Origin: Paenibacillus sp. MMS18-CY102
Lineage (GTDB): Bacteria; Bacillota; Bacilli; Paenibacillales; Paenibacillaceae
Assembly: GCF_009789195.1 (NCBI RefSeq)
Contig: NZ_WSTC01000016.1
Coordinates: forward strand, 62,001 to 126,000
DNA length: 64,000 nucleotides
Reading direction: 5' to 3'
The notes under the pieces are model-generated. The model was not told where the DNA came from and searched no databases. It worked only from the letters and a program-made list of their open reading frames with translations. Position numbers and translations under genes: made by a program. Below, in pieces: positions 25,451 through 33,881 of this stretch. The number at the start of each line of letters is the position of its first letter. The first letter of the stretch is position 1.

Positions 25451-25536
25451 TTTGGATACCTGTATAAAGGGAAACTGGTTGCCTTTGCAGATACGAAATA
25501 CAATGATTTCATTCCCGAACTAGGAGGCTATTGGAA

Positions 25537-26526
25537 ATGAAAGCTATTGTTATGGATCAACCGGGCGGACCAGCAAGCTTAAAATGGTGCGAAAAACCGG
25601 ATCTGCAGCCGGGCCCAGGCCTGCTTACCATTGATGTTGCTTATGCTGGTGTTGGATATTTTGAAGTGCTGCTGAGCCGCGGCGAATTTATGTCCGATTT
25701 TCCAATGCCGCTTACGCCCGGCCTAGAAGTGTCAGGGTATGTACGTGCAATCGGGGAAGGCGTAGAGGGGTTCTACGTCGGCCAACCGGTAGCTTCGATG
25801 ACTTTGCTTGATTTTAACGGGTTTGCGTCAATGGCCAACGTGCGGCCGGAAATGACGGTTCCGTTAGACCAATTAGGTGCCAATGTTGACTTGGCGACAG
25901 CGGCAGCTTCCATTGTCAATCTGACGACAGCTTACTTGGCAGTCAAAGATGTGTATCGATTGCGAGCAGGTGACGACGTGCTTGTTCATGCGGCCGTAGG
26001 CGGTTTGGGCGGCTTCTTGGGGCAAGTAGCAAGGCGATTGGGAGCGGGCAAAGTATTCGGGACCGTTGGAACCGCAGAGAAAGCGAAGCTTGCAGCTTCC
26101 TTGGGGTATGACGAGTTGTTTGTCCGGAACGATTTTGTTGAGCAGACACTGAAGGCGACGGGACAGAAAGGCGTTCATGCTATCTTTGATCCGGTTGGGG
26201 GAAGCATGCGCCACCAAAGCTTAGAAGTGCTTCGCCCATTGGGCCAGTTGGTTGTTGTCGGAAACGCGAGCGGTGAACAGGATGTCTCGCATTCTTTTAA
26301 TCAAATATGGTTTTCGAACAGGCAAACCGCCGGTTTTGCATTAGGCGGATATTCAGTAAGCAATCCAGCAGAGACTGGGCAAGCGGCACGGGAGGCGTTA
26401 GGAATGCTGGCAAGACAAGAGATCCATGCGGAGATACATGGCGTGTATCCTTTGGAAAAGGCCGGCGAAGCGCTTGCGCTTTTGGAGCGGAAAAACACGG
26501 TCGGGAAGCTGGTTTTACAAGTATAA
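25537..26526 (+). CDS. Zinc-less quinone oxidoreductase (MDR family)
   Basis: The ATG at 25537 is 9 nt after AGGAGG; a TTG 6 nt upstream is too close. About 329 residues with the GroES-like domain and a Rossmann domain carrying VHAAVGGLGGFLGQVAR (AxxGGxG type) and the typical end KAGEALALLERKNTVGKLVLQV. No zinc-ligand cysteines are visible. It is the second QOR-like enzyme in the window; it is longer than and differs from the one at 2615. Followed 28 bp later by an SDR, probably in one operon. Confidence 0.9.
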   Translation: MKAIVMDQPGGPASLKWCEKPDLQPGPGLLTIDVAYAGVGYFEVLLSRGEFMSDFPMPLTPGLEVSGYVRAIGEGVEGFYVGQPVASMTLLDFNGFASMANVRPEMTVPLDQLGANVDLATAAASIVNLTTAYLAVKDVYRLRAGDDVLVHAAVGGLGGFLGQVARRLGAGKVFGTVGTAEKAKLAASLGYDELFVRNDFVEQTLKATGQKGVHAIFDPVGGSMRHQSLEVLRPLGQLVVVGNASGEQDVSHSFNQIWFSNRQTAGFALGGYSVSNPAETGQAAREALGMLARQEIHAEIHGVYPLEKAGEALALLERKNTVGKLVLQV

Positions 26527-26554
26527 TCCCGAGGAGATGCGAGGTTAATCTACA

Positions 26555-27355
26555 TTGGCTAAATTACGGGGGAAAATTGCGATCGTCACAGGCGCGAGCC
26601 GCGAGGGCGGCATTGGGGCTGCGGTTTGCCGGGCGTTGGCGAGCGAAGGCGCTAGCCTGTTCTTCACACACCTGTATGACTATGATAAAGAAATAAATCC
26701 AAACGATGCGGATGGAAACTGGCCTGATTTGTTCGCAGAAGAACTGCGGCAATTGGGCGTGCAAGCCGCACATATGAAACTGGACCTCACCGTGCCGGGC
26801 TCCGCGTCCAAATTGTTGGATGAAGCCCGGCAAGCGGTGGGGCTACCAACGGTCCTCGTCAATAATGCTACGTATAGCGTTGATGCGGATTTTCGGCAAC
26901 TAAGTGAGTCTCTCATCGATGCGCATTGTGCTGTCAACATTAGGGGGACCTTTATGTTGTCCGCGGAGTTCGCTCGCATGCTCGAGGCCGAGAACAATGC
27001 CCATCCCTCTAGGGATGTATGCGGTGGGCGAATCATCAACCTCACTTCTGGACAAGGCAAGGGGCCTATGCCTGGCAATCTCGCCTATGCCGCGACAAAA
27101 GGCGCCATCTCTGTTTTTACCGAATCACTAGCCGCCGAGCTGGCACCGCTTCATATTACGGTCAACGCCGTCGATCCCGGTCCTACCGATTCCGGCTGGA
27201 TGTCCGAAGAGGTGAAACATGCACTGCTGCCGCACTTCCCGATGGGCCGGATTGGCCTTCCAGAAGATGCTGCCCGCCTGATCGCTTTTCTGGCAAGCGA
27301 CGATGCTAAGTGGATTACCGGTGAAATCATTCATTCGAGGGGTGGTTTCGAATAG
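26555..27355 (+). CDS. Short-chain dehydrogenase/reductase (SDR)
   Basis: A TTG start (26555) with GAGG 10 nt upstream gives 266 residues. The cofactor motif is TGASREGGIGAAVCRAL, with an extra residue relative to the classical TGxxxGIG, followed by the NNA motif (LVNNATYS), the active-site Y-A-A-T-K (LAYAATKGAIS) and the C-terminal SRGGFE. This form of SDR with TGASR-x-x-GIG is common in oxidoreductases annotated as 3-oxoacyl-ACP reductase-like. It overlaps nothing and is followed directly by a decayed SUMF1-type gene that shares its operon position. Confidence 0.9.
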   Translation: MAKLRGKIAIVTGASREGGIGAAVCRALASEGASLFFTHLYDYDKEINPNDADGNWPDLFAEELRQLGVQAAHMKLDLTVPGSASKLLDEARQAVGLPTVLVNNATYSVDADFRQLSESLIDAHCAVNIRGTFMLSAEFARMLEAENNAHPSRDVCGGRIINLTSGQGKGPMPGNLAYAATKGAISVFTESLAAELAPLHITVNAVDPGPTDSGWMSEEVKHALLPHFPMGRIGLPEDAARLIAFLASDDAKWITGEIIHSRGGFE

Positions 27356-27367
27356 GGGGAGGCGAGC

Positions 27368-27905
27368 ATGATCATCCAAACGTACGGAAGTGGCGGGGAG
27401 CGTTTTCTAAAAGAATTAATGGGTTTAATGGTACCGGTAGAGGGCGGAAGCGGTCTCCTTTTGTAACGCGCTATCTAGAATGGTTGGGAAGACCGAATGT
27501 TATGCCATCGCCAATGAAAGTGAAAACACGGTCTATAACAAAGAAGCGAATGGCTTTCGATTGCTAACAGACGCTGAATGGCAGTATGCGTGCAAAGCGG
27601 GAACGGCTGGATATCGGTATGCAGCAATTGGCCAAGTCGCATGGTATCAAGACAACGCCAATGGAACCGTCCATGAGGTTGGGCAGCTGCTGCCTAACCC
27701 ATGGGGGCTTTTCGATATGATCGGGAACGTCTGGGAATGGTGCTGGGATCTCTATGATAGGCAGCGGTATGGAGACTATAGAGTGTTCCGGGGAGGCAGC
27801 TGGGCGGAGGTCGAGAACAGCTGCGGCTCTACGGCTAGAAGGAAAAGCATGCCGGACTTTAAGATCGATGATCTTGGTTTTCGAATAGCAAGGAGCGCTG
27901 TATGA
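27368..27905 (+). pseudogene. Decayed SUMF1/FGE-family (formylglycine-generating-like) gene
   Basis: An intact ribosome site (GGGGGAGGCGAGC) and ATG at 27368 begin a frame whose residues 20-28 read LMVPVEGGS, the typical SUMF1 opening, but it ends at 27466 after 32 codons. From 27480 another frame continues with the family's middle and end: YNKEANGFRLLTDAEWQYACKAGT, then GLFDMIGNVWEWCWD, FRGGSW and GFRIARSAV. Roughly 50 residues between these parts (the NxPVxxVSWxDA region) are missing. The gene therefore suffered an internal deletion with frame change. The downstream open frame has no proper start. Confidence 0.8.
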
Positions 27906-27984
27906 CAACGGTCCCAGATTCGCAGTCTTGAGCGCAGCATTGACCGCTCCCGCACGAATGGCTTTATTGTTAGGACATCTACAC

Positions 27985-28029
27985 AGCCGCAGAAAGCGCA
28001 CCTAACCGTGTGCTTCCTGCGGCTTTTTC
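27985..28029 (+). terminator. Strong terminator after the SUMF1 remnant
   Basis: AGCCGCAG-AA-AGCGCAC pairs with GTGTGCTT-C-CTGCGGCT around a 6-nt loop, with one small internal asymmetry, followed by TTTTTCT. Confidence 0.85.
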
Positions 28030-28084
28030 TCATGCATCTGGCTGGATAAATGGCTATTGAATTCGCAGAGTGTTCCGTGATACA

Positions 28085-28107
28085 TTGTGAATATCCAATA
28101 TACACAA
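28085..28107. promoter_or_regulatory. Candidate operator of the YtrA-type GntR regulator
   Basis: A 23-bp imperfect palindrome (left arm TTGTGAATAT, right arm ATATACACAA) matches at 9 of 11 positions per half. It lies 20 bp before the first gene of the ABC operon, in the position expected for repression by the GntR protein encoded last in that operon. Confidence 0.65.
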
Positions 28108-28126
28108 TTTGTTGGGGAGGTGCGAT

Positions 28127-28981
28127 ATGCTGGCATTAGACATTCGAAATTTAAATAAAAAATACCCAAATTTTCAGGTTAAGGACGTATCGTTTCAATT
28201 GGAGCAGGGTTATATTATGGGCTTCATCGGTGCCAACGGCGCTGGAAAAACGACGACGATCAAATCGATCCTGAACATGATTCAAATCGATAGCGGCGAG
28301 ATATGCGTTTTTGGCAAGAACATTGCCGAGCACGAAATCGAATTGAAGCAGGAGATCGGATGCGCATTCGGCGATATCAATTTCTATACGCGTAGCAAGG
28401 TGAAGACGCTGACCGATATCATGAAGAGGTTCTATAAGAATTGGAACGATAACACCTACTACAGCTATCTCAAAAGATTCAAGTTGGATGAAAACAAAAA
28501 AATCGCCGAGTTGTCTACCGGAATGAAGGTCAAGTACAGCTTGGCTCTCGCGTTGTCCCATGGCGCGAAGCTTCTCATCCTAGATGAACCGACAAGCGGG
28601 CTCGATCCGGTCTCAAGAGATGATCTGTTAGATATCTTTCAAGAGCTCATCGTTGGCGGCGAGATCAGCATTTTGTTCTCTACTCACATTACATCCGATT
28701 TGGAAAAATGCGCAGATTTTATAACCTTTATCGACAACGGGCAAATTATCGCAAGCGCCGAGAAGAACGATTTTATGGCGTCCTATCGTTTAGTCAGCGG
28801 CAGCGAGAACCAGCTGGTTGAAGTGAAGGAGCAGCTGATTTCTTATAAAATCAATTCTTTTGGCTTTACCGGATTGATTCATGCGGCAGACATCCCCCCA
28901 TCCTCCAACCTAAAGGCAACCATGCCGAGCCTTGAGGAGATCATGATTTATTTCGCAAAAAAGGAGGATATGCATGTATAA
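28127..28981 (+). CDS. ABC transporter ATP-binding protein (YtrB-like)
   Basis: The ATG at 28127 follows GGGGAGG. About 284 residues. Walker A GANGAGKTT, an unusual signature LSTGMK instead of LSGGQ, Walker B LLILDEPTSGLD and the H-loop FSTHITSD. A C-terminal extension of about 70 residues follows the NBD. LSTGM-type signatures are typical of YtrB/BcrA/EcsA-type exporters. It forms an operon with the permease (8 bp overlap) and the GntR regulator. Ytr-like systems respond to cell-wall antibiotics in Bacillus. The transported substrate is unknown. Confidence 0.9.
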   Translation: MLALDIRNLNKKYPNFQVKDVSFQLEQGYIMGFIGANGAGKTTTIKSILNMIQIDSGEICVFGKNIAEHEIELKQEIGCAFGDINFYTRSKVKTLTDIMKRFYKNWNDNTYYSYLKRFKLDENKKIAELSTGMKVKYSLALALSHGAKLLILDEPTSGLDPVSRDDLLDIFQELIVGGEISILFSTHITSDLEKCADFITFIDNGQIIASAEKNDFMASYRLVSGSENQLVEVKEQLISYKINSFGFTGLIHAADIPPSSNLKATMPSLEEIMIYFAKKEDMHV

Positions 28982-29630
28982 TTTGGTGATGAAAGATTTG
29001 AAATTAGGCGTAAACCCGTGGTTCTTCACCTTGCCCGTATTTACGGGTGCTTTAATGCTAATCCCTGCTTGGATCTATTTGCTCGTTCCGCTTTATTTTT
29101 GTTTCATAACGGTGCCGAACACGCTTGGCGGATTTAAAAGCCAGAATGATTTGATGTTCAGCATGATGATGCCGGTGACCAAGAAGGACATCGTGAAGGC
29201 CAGAATAACCGTTATTGTTATTTTGGAGCTCATGCATCTTGCCATTGCAATGATCTTTAGCCTATTCACATTTCGTTTATACCCGCATATGAATTACTAT
29301 TTCTTCGCGCCACACTTAGGTTTCTGGGGATTATGCTTTATCTTGCTCGCGATCTTCAATATCGTGCTTCTAACCATGTATTACAAGACGGCATACAAGT
29401 ATGGTGCCGCAACGACCGCAGCGACTATGGCCGCTATCTTATTCGCCGGATCTGCTCAATGGGCTGGCATTCAGAGCCCGTGGGTGAACGGGATTTTCTA
29501 TGGCTCCGGGGCAAATAATACAGCGCTGCAGCTATCTATTCTGATCGCGGGCATCGTCATTTTTATAGCATTGACCTTAATAGCTTATCGGATTGCGGCA
29601 AGGAGATTCTTAAAAGTGGAGCTACTATGA
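28974..29630 (+). CDS. ABC-2-type permease
   Basis: The protein has 218 residues with about six hydrophobic segments (for example WFFTLPVFTGALMLIPAWIY, VIVILELMHLAIAMIFSLFTF, LSILIAGIVIFIALTLIAY). The first cytoplasmic stretch after TM2 reads FKSQNDLMFSMMMPVTKKDIVKAR, the N-D-x-x-x-S-M-P conserved in ABC-2 permeases of the YtrC/D class. It overlaps the ATPase gene by 8 bp and the GntR gene by 4 bp. Confidence 0.88.
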   Translation: MYNLVMKDLKLGVNPWFFTLPVFTGALMLIPAWIYLLVPLYFCFITVPNTLGGFKSQNDLMFSMMMPVTKKDIVKARITVIVILELMHLAIAMIFSLFTFRLYPHMNYYFFAPHLGFWGLCFILLAIFNIVLLTMYYKTAYKYGAATTAATMAAILFAGSAQWAGIQSPWVNGIFYGSGANNTALQLSILIAGIVIFIALTLIAYRIAARRFLKVELL

Positions 29631-29992
29631 ACATAACGATTTCGAATGCATCTGAGAAACCGATTTATCAACAGCTTTACGAACAAATCAGCGCCCAAAT
29701 TTTAAAAGGCGAGCTAGCAAGCGGCTTTTGTTTGCCTCCTATTCGGCAAGCTGCTCTGGAGCTGCGCGTTAGCGTCATTACCGTAAAGAAAGCTTGGGAA
29801 GAGCTCGAACGAAGCGGGTTAATCCATACCGTAACGGGAAAAGGGTGCTTTGTAGCCGAATTCACATCAGATGAGAAGTTGCGAATGCGTAACGAACTGA
29901 TCCTGAAGCAAATGGCAAGCGACACCTTATACTACAAATCCTTTGGCGTTACCTTGGATGAAGTGATTGAGCTGCTGAAGAAGGTTTATTGA
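29627..29992 (+). CDS. GntR-family regulator, YtrA subfamily
   Basis: The protein has 121 residues. The winged helix is PIYQQLYEQISAQILKGELASGFCLPPIRQAALELRVSVITVKKAWEELERSGLIHTVTGKGCFVA, followed by a short helical C-terminus of about 45 residues (LILKQMASDTLYYKS...), the YtrA hallmark. It lies last in its operon (4 bp overlap with the permease gene), whereas ytrA usually comes first. It probably binds the 28085-28107 palindrome. Confidence 0.92.
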   Translation: MNITISNASEKPIYQQLYEQISAQILKGELASGFCLPPIRQAALELRVSVITVKKAWEELERSGLIHTVTGKGCFVAEFTSDEKLRMRNELILKQMASDTLYYKSFGVTLDEVIELLKKVY

Positions 29993-30128
29993 CAGCACCA
30001 TAGCAAAGAGCCGTCACGATTCTCGCCCATTTGTGGGTAACAACCGGATAGAATTCAAGCCTTTACATTCCGAACATAGCCTGATATGTTTTCCATAGTT
30101 TCTATGAACTAGGAAGGGATGAAGGGGT

Positions 30129-31268
30129 TTGCACAATCGGGGGGCAGGAATCAAAGGATTTATTTTAGGCGTTATAAGCACATTGCTTCTAACAAGCGCT
30201 ACTGTGGCATATGCCGCCAATAGTGCCAAAATCGAGGTTTACTTCGAGAACTTGCGTTATATGTTTGATGGAGTAGAGAAGAAACCAACGGGAACGAAAG
30301 GTTTTATTTATGAAGGAACCACCTACGTGCCGCTTCGTTTCGTGAGTGAAGCATTAGGAAAAGAAATAACGTGGGACAATGAGGCGAAGGAAATTTGGGT
30401 TGGCCAGAAGCCGCCACAAGCAGTGAAGTTAACCGCCCTTCCAGCCATTGGACAAGATGAAGCAGCGGGCGCACTGGCTATTAATAATTGGAGCACAGGC
30501 GGGCACAATACAGCAGCAGAAAAAATCTTCACGATTAACGGCAAAACCTACAGCGATGGAATCGGCTTATACTTGCACGATTTGCCCTATCCGCCTTATA
30601 TCCGTACTGGGGGGAATGCTGTTTATAACCTTTCCGGCAAGTATACACGGCTAACGGGCCTAATCGGGGCAGGCAAGAGCTCTGTAAGTGGTGCAGCGGA
30701 AGGAACCTTAACCATTATAGGCGATGGAAAGGAACTGCTCTCGATTACGGGCATTTCTGCAAGCGTTAGCCCTAAGAAAGTCGATGTAGACCTGACGGGG
30801 GTTCAGGAATTAAAAATCAATTTTATATCTGATCGCGAAGGCGTCATTAATATGATATTAGCTGATCCCAAGCTAGTTGCTGCAGATCCTGCTACAGTTA
30901 AGGCGCCTCCTGCTAAGGCGCCTCCTGCTAAGGCGCCTTCGGATGTTTATATCGTTACCCGCAACCGCAAGGCAGAATATGTTGCTATCAGGAACAACAG
31001 CTTAAAAAATACGATAGATTTAAAGGGCTGGTCGGTTGTCAGCAGTGACGGCAAAGAAACGTATACCTTTAAGAATAGCTTCACGCTAGGTCCAGACTGC
31101 TATGTGTTTTTGACTAGCGGCAATGAAGGGGCAAAGGGCATTACAACCGATTTTGAAGCGTATTCCCGTACCTTGATTTGGTCTGCGAAAGAACTTTGGA
31201 AAGATCAATCCGAGGACAATGCTCAGCTATATGATGCATCCGGAACGTTAGTAAGCGAGTACAAGTAG
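30129..31268 (+). CDS. Secreted stalk (copper amine oxidase-N-like)/NPCBM/lamin-tail protein
   Basis: A TTG start gives 379 residues with a Sec signal (FILGVISTLLLTSATVAYA). Domains in order: a copper-amine-oxidase-N-like stalk domain (about 34-96: FIYEGTTYVPLRFVSEALGKEITWD), an NPCBM-like carbohydrate/scaffold domain (about 110-250: FTINGKTYSDGIGLYLHD, YTRLTGLIG), a short A-P-P-A-K repeat linker, and a C-terminal lamin-tail domain (about 275-379: VAIRNNSLKNTIDLKGW, GPDCYVFLTSG). This set, typical of Paenibacillaceae, indicates an extracellular surface or matrix-binding protein. There is no sorting signal. Confidence 0.85.
   Translation: MHNRGAGIKGFILGVISTLLLTSATVAYAANSAKIEVYFENLRYMFDGVEKKPTGTKGFIYEGTTYVPLRFVSEALGKEITWDNEAKEIWVGQKPPQAVKLTALPAIGQDEAAGALAINNWSTGGHNTAAEKIFTINGKTYSDGIGLYLHDLPYPPYIRTGGNAVYNLSGKYTRLTGLIGAGKSSVSGAAEGTLTIIGDGKELLSITGISASVSPKKVDVDLTGVQELKINFISDREGVINMILADPKLVAADPATVKAPPAKAPPAKAPSDVYIVTRNRKAEYVAIRNNSLKNTIDLKGWSVVSSDGKETYTFKNSFTLGPDCYVFLTSGNEGAKGITTDFEAYSRTLIWSAKELWKDQSEDNAQLYDASGTLVSEYK
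30900..30938 (+). repeat. 15-bp in-frame tandem repeat encoding a K-A-P-P-A linker
   Basis: AAGGCGCCTCCTGCT occurs twice exactly, followed by a partial third copy (AAGGCGCC). It codes for a proline/alanine-rich hinge between the NPCBM and lamin-tail domains and is likely to vary in copy number. Confidence 0.85.
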
Positions 31269-31412
31269 CGAAGTTTGGCTGGAATGGTTCCTATGTCCAA
31301 TCGTATATGCGCTCGACATATGGGGTGATCCCTGGAGCCTCGCCTTTTGCAAAATTTTGACGATGTTACATCTTAATTAATTGCGGCGCAATATCTGCTT
31401 ACTTGCGCCCAA

Positions 31413-31600
31413 AGGGGCACTCTAAGGAGTGCCCTTCGGCGTCGAGAAAGTCTCGGCCGAATAGGGCAGATTTTTCTACCCTAATCGCGCAACATGGCGC
31501 TAGCCGGTCGAATAGGGGAGGCTTTTCTACCCTATCAAAGTAAAAAAGGCTGTCGAAACTGTCACGGCAGCTAAGGGCACTCTATTGAGTGCCCTTGTTT
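31413..31600. repeat. Gene-free 430-bp stretch with two look-alike hairpins around tandem CCGAATAGGG units
   Basis: The gap 31269-31699 has no gene. It holds a hairpin AGGGGCACTC/GAGTGCCCT (31413-31435), two repeat units of the type CCGAATAGGG-CAGATTTTTCTACCCTA (31457-31487) and TCGAATAGGG-GAGGCTTTTCTACCCTA (31507-31533), and a near-copy of the first hairpin, AAGGGCACTC/GAGTGCCCTT (31573-31596), followed by GTTTTATTT, which acts as terminator. Each unit can itself fold (TAGGG with CCCTA). The last ~70 bp before the sigma gene are its promoter area. Confidence 0.65.
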
Positions 31601-31699
31601 TATTTGGAAAAATTTCCGCATGGCGCTTTTCATGTCACATGCAGCCAAGTTCGTTAGTTACATAGGTGTAATGAACATTGGGAAGGGAGGAATTGCGGC

Positions 31700-32257
31700 A
31701 TGAATATCGAGGAAATCATTAGGCAGGTCAAACAAGGGGATTGCAACGCCTTCGAACCGGTCATTCACGCGTATCAGCAGAAGCTGTTTGCTTACTGCTT
31801 CTATTTGCTAGGAAATCGGCAGGAAGCGGAGGATGCGGTACAGGAAGCATTGATTAAAGCCTATCAGAACCTGCATCTGTATCAAATCAACCAATCCTTC
31901 CTGGCTTGGCTTTACAAAATCGCGGGCAATCATTGCCTCACGCTATTAAACCGCAGAAAAAAATGGAACGCGTTGCTTCCGAAATTTTGGCGCCAAACGC
32001 ACGAACCAAGTGCAGAGGAGGCGGTATCGAAGCAGGTGGAACATAATTTCGATGACTTACTAAGAGGCTTAACTGCTGAGGAGAGGCAAATTATTATTTT
32101 GCACACCATTGCAGGATATACGCTCGATGAGATAGCCGTAAATTTTGAACTAAAGGCGGGCACGGTCCGTAAACGGTTCGAACGCATTCGCAAGAAGCTC
32201 AGGTCAACATCCACTGATTGGGAGGGCAGCAATTATGAGCAAACCATCCGGGTTTAA
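31700..32257 (+). CDS. ECF sigma factor
   Basis: The protein has 185 residues with only regions 2 and 4. Region 2: CFYLLGNRQEAEDAVQEALIKAYQNLHLYQ. Region 4: LTAEERQIIILHTIAGYTLDEIAVNFELKAGTVRKRFERIRKKL. A GGGAGG site precedes the ATG. It overlaps the next gene by 23 bp; that gene encodes a single-span membrane protein, the usual anti-sigma. The stimulus is unknown, envelope stress by analogy with SigX/SigW/SigV. Confidence 0.92.
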   Translation: MNIEEIIRQVKQGDCNAFEPVIHAYQQKLFAYCFYLLGNRQEAEDAVQEALIKAYQNLHLYQINQSFLAWLYKIAGNHCLTLLNRRKKWNALLPKFWRQTHEPSAEEAVSKQVEHNFDDLLRGLTAEERQIIILHTIAGYTLDEIAVNFELKAGTVRKRFERIRKKLRSTSTDWEGSNYEQTIRV

Positions 32258-33071
32258 ACGATTTGGGGAACAATTGAACAGCAAGGCATTGCCGGAGATT
32301 GACGTTAGCGGCGCAGTCATGGAACGAATTCGGGCTTTGTCCAATGAGCGCGAAGCGCCGGGCAAAACACAGCGTTACATGAAGCGCCGGCCCAAGGTGT
32401 TGGTTATGGCAATTGCCGTATTTGTCGTGTTTGTAACAACTGCCGCTGCTGCCGTTCTCCCATTGAGTTGGAATGGTGAAAGGATCACGATTGAAGATGA
32501 CGGAGGCATGAATGCAAAAATTGATGCCCTCAAGGAGCGTATTTTTGGGAGAGAGCCATCCTCCAAAGAAACTGCTGAAGATTTATTGAATAACCATAAG
32601 AATGCCAAGGAAGTCATGGGCCTGGCTGAGGCGGCAAAGCAGTTTCCTTTTACAATCCTAAGGCCATCCCCTCTCGATACGCAGCCAACCCGCTCAAACG
32701 GAGCTCTGATGAATTCGATGCTGCAAGAAAATGGACAGGAAACTCGCATTATCGGCTATATTCCCGTTTTCTACGATATCTATGACTTGGCTGACAACCG
32801 CTGGGCTGTCGTGACCCAGCAATTAGACCAAATGGCTACTGGCCTTATCGCGGGTAAAGTGGACAGCGGTTCTGCGACCTATGTTGGCGATTGGGAGCAA
32901 GTAGAGATTAACGATCAAATCATGGCAATGTACAAAGAGTATTCAAGGGAAAACTTGCTATTGATAAAATATAAAACGGAGCAATCTCAGGTCATCGAAC
33001 TAAAGGTTACAGGAACGGGCGAGAAGGATGAATTAATCAAGCTGGCAAAGGCTTATACAGGCTTAGAGTAA
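32235..33071 (+). CDS. Putative membrane-anchored anti-sigma factor
   Basis: The protein has 278 residues. A cytoplasmic N-terminus of about 55 residues (EIDVSGAVMERIRAL) precedes one transmembrane helix (VLVMAIAVFVVFVTTAAAAV). An extracytoplasmic domain of about 200 residues follows, ending in YVGDWEQVEIN...YKTEQSQVIELKVTG, resembling DUF4367-type domains found in anti-sigma factors. No zinc HxxxCxxC motif is visible, so it is not a ZAS type. Translational overlap with the sigma gene supports the pairing. Confidence 0.75.
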   Translation: MSKPSGFKRFGEQLNSKALPEIDVSGAVMERIRALSNEREAPGKTQRYMKRRPKVLVMAIAVFVVFVTTAAAAVLPLSWNGERITIEDDGGMNAKIDALKERIFGREPSSKETAEDLLNNHKNAKEVMGLAEAAKQFPFTILRPSPLDTQPTRSNGALMNSMLQENGQETRIIGYIPVFYDIYDLADNRWAVVTQQLDQMATGLIAGKVDSGSATYVGDWEQVEINDQIMAMYKEYSRENLLLIKYKTEQSQVIELKVTGTGEKDELIKLAKAYTGLE

Positions 33072-33130
33072 ATCTGGCCAACGACCGCAACGAAGGGCCG
33101 TCCGTGAAGGATTGGCCCTATAACTTGTTG

Positions 33131-33865
33131 TTACAAACTAGCACGAACATCCCGTCTGCAGAAATTTCTTATTCGCTCCGAAGCTTGCGAGAGCAGTGGC
33201 TTGCCGTGCCCGAAACAAGCGATCGCGAATTCAAGTTTGCCGATCTTCTCGAGGCTTGCCTTGGCAGTATCCAGATCCTCGTTAGCCACGCACCACCCTA
33301 GGTGCCCCATATTCATCATCGCATCTCCGGCGAAGAGTATGCCGCCATCCCGGTTCCAAAGAAAAGCCATCTGGCCCAAGCAATGGCCAGGAACATGAAT
33401 GGCTTGCATCCCGCCTGCGAATTCAAGCTGATCGCCATCATAGAGTTCGAAGTCGGGAACGGTTTTCTTAATGGCAGAATTAACGAATAAGTTAATCATA
33501 AATAAGAGGCGGTTAACGAGTCCGGGCGCAGGCTTCATTCGCCGTGGGTTCAGCTCACCGCGAAGCAAGGCCGCGTCGTTATGCCCAATATAGACTTTCG
33601 CGCCCGTGATCTCCTTTAATTCGGCGGCGCTGCCTGCATGGTCGGAGTGGCTATGCGTGAGAAGAATCGCATGGATATCCGTTAGCCGGCAGCCGATCTC
33701 CTCGACGCATCGTTTGATTTTGGGTGCGTGGCCCGCAAGGCCAGTATCGATTAGAACGAGCCGTTGTCCATCCTTGACCAGGTGGGCGTTCACGGGCCCT
33801 AGCTTGAGCAGATAGAGATCGGGTGCAATCTCCATAACGCCTGATCGGGATTTGATTATCGGCAT
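33131..33865 (-). CDS. MBL-fold metallohydrolase
   Basis: The start at 33865 (MPIIKSRSG) follows AAGGAT; the longer frame would run into the methyltransferase gene. About 244 residues. The metal motif is LTHSHSDHAG, with VPGHCLGQMAFLW, LFAGDAMM and FGHGKPLL supplying further ligands. It is a glyoxalase II/lactonase-type hydrolase. It is last in a three-gene operon with the methyltransferase (16 bp gap). Confidence 0.9.
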   Translation of the reverse strand: MPIIKSRSGVMEIAPDLYLLKLGPVNAHLVKDGQRLVLIDTGLAGHAPKIKRCVEEIGCRLTDIHAILLTHSHSDHAGSAAELKEITGAKVYIGHNDAALLRGELNPRRMKPAPGLVNRLLFMINLFVNSAIKKTVPDFELYDGDQLEFAGGMQAIHVPGHCLGQMAFLWNRDGGILFAGDAMMNMGHLGWCVANEDLDTAKASLEKIGKLEFAIACFGHGKPLLSQASERIRNFCRRDVRASL

Positions 33866-33881
33866 GGCTGCACCATCCTTG

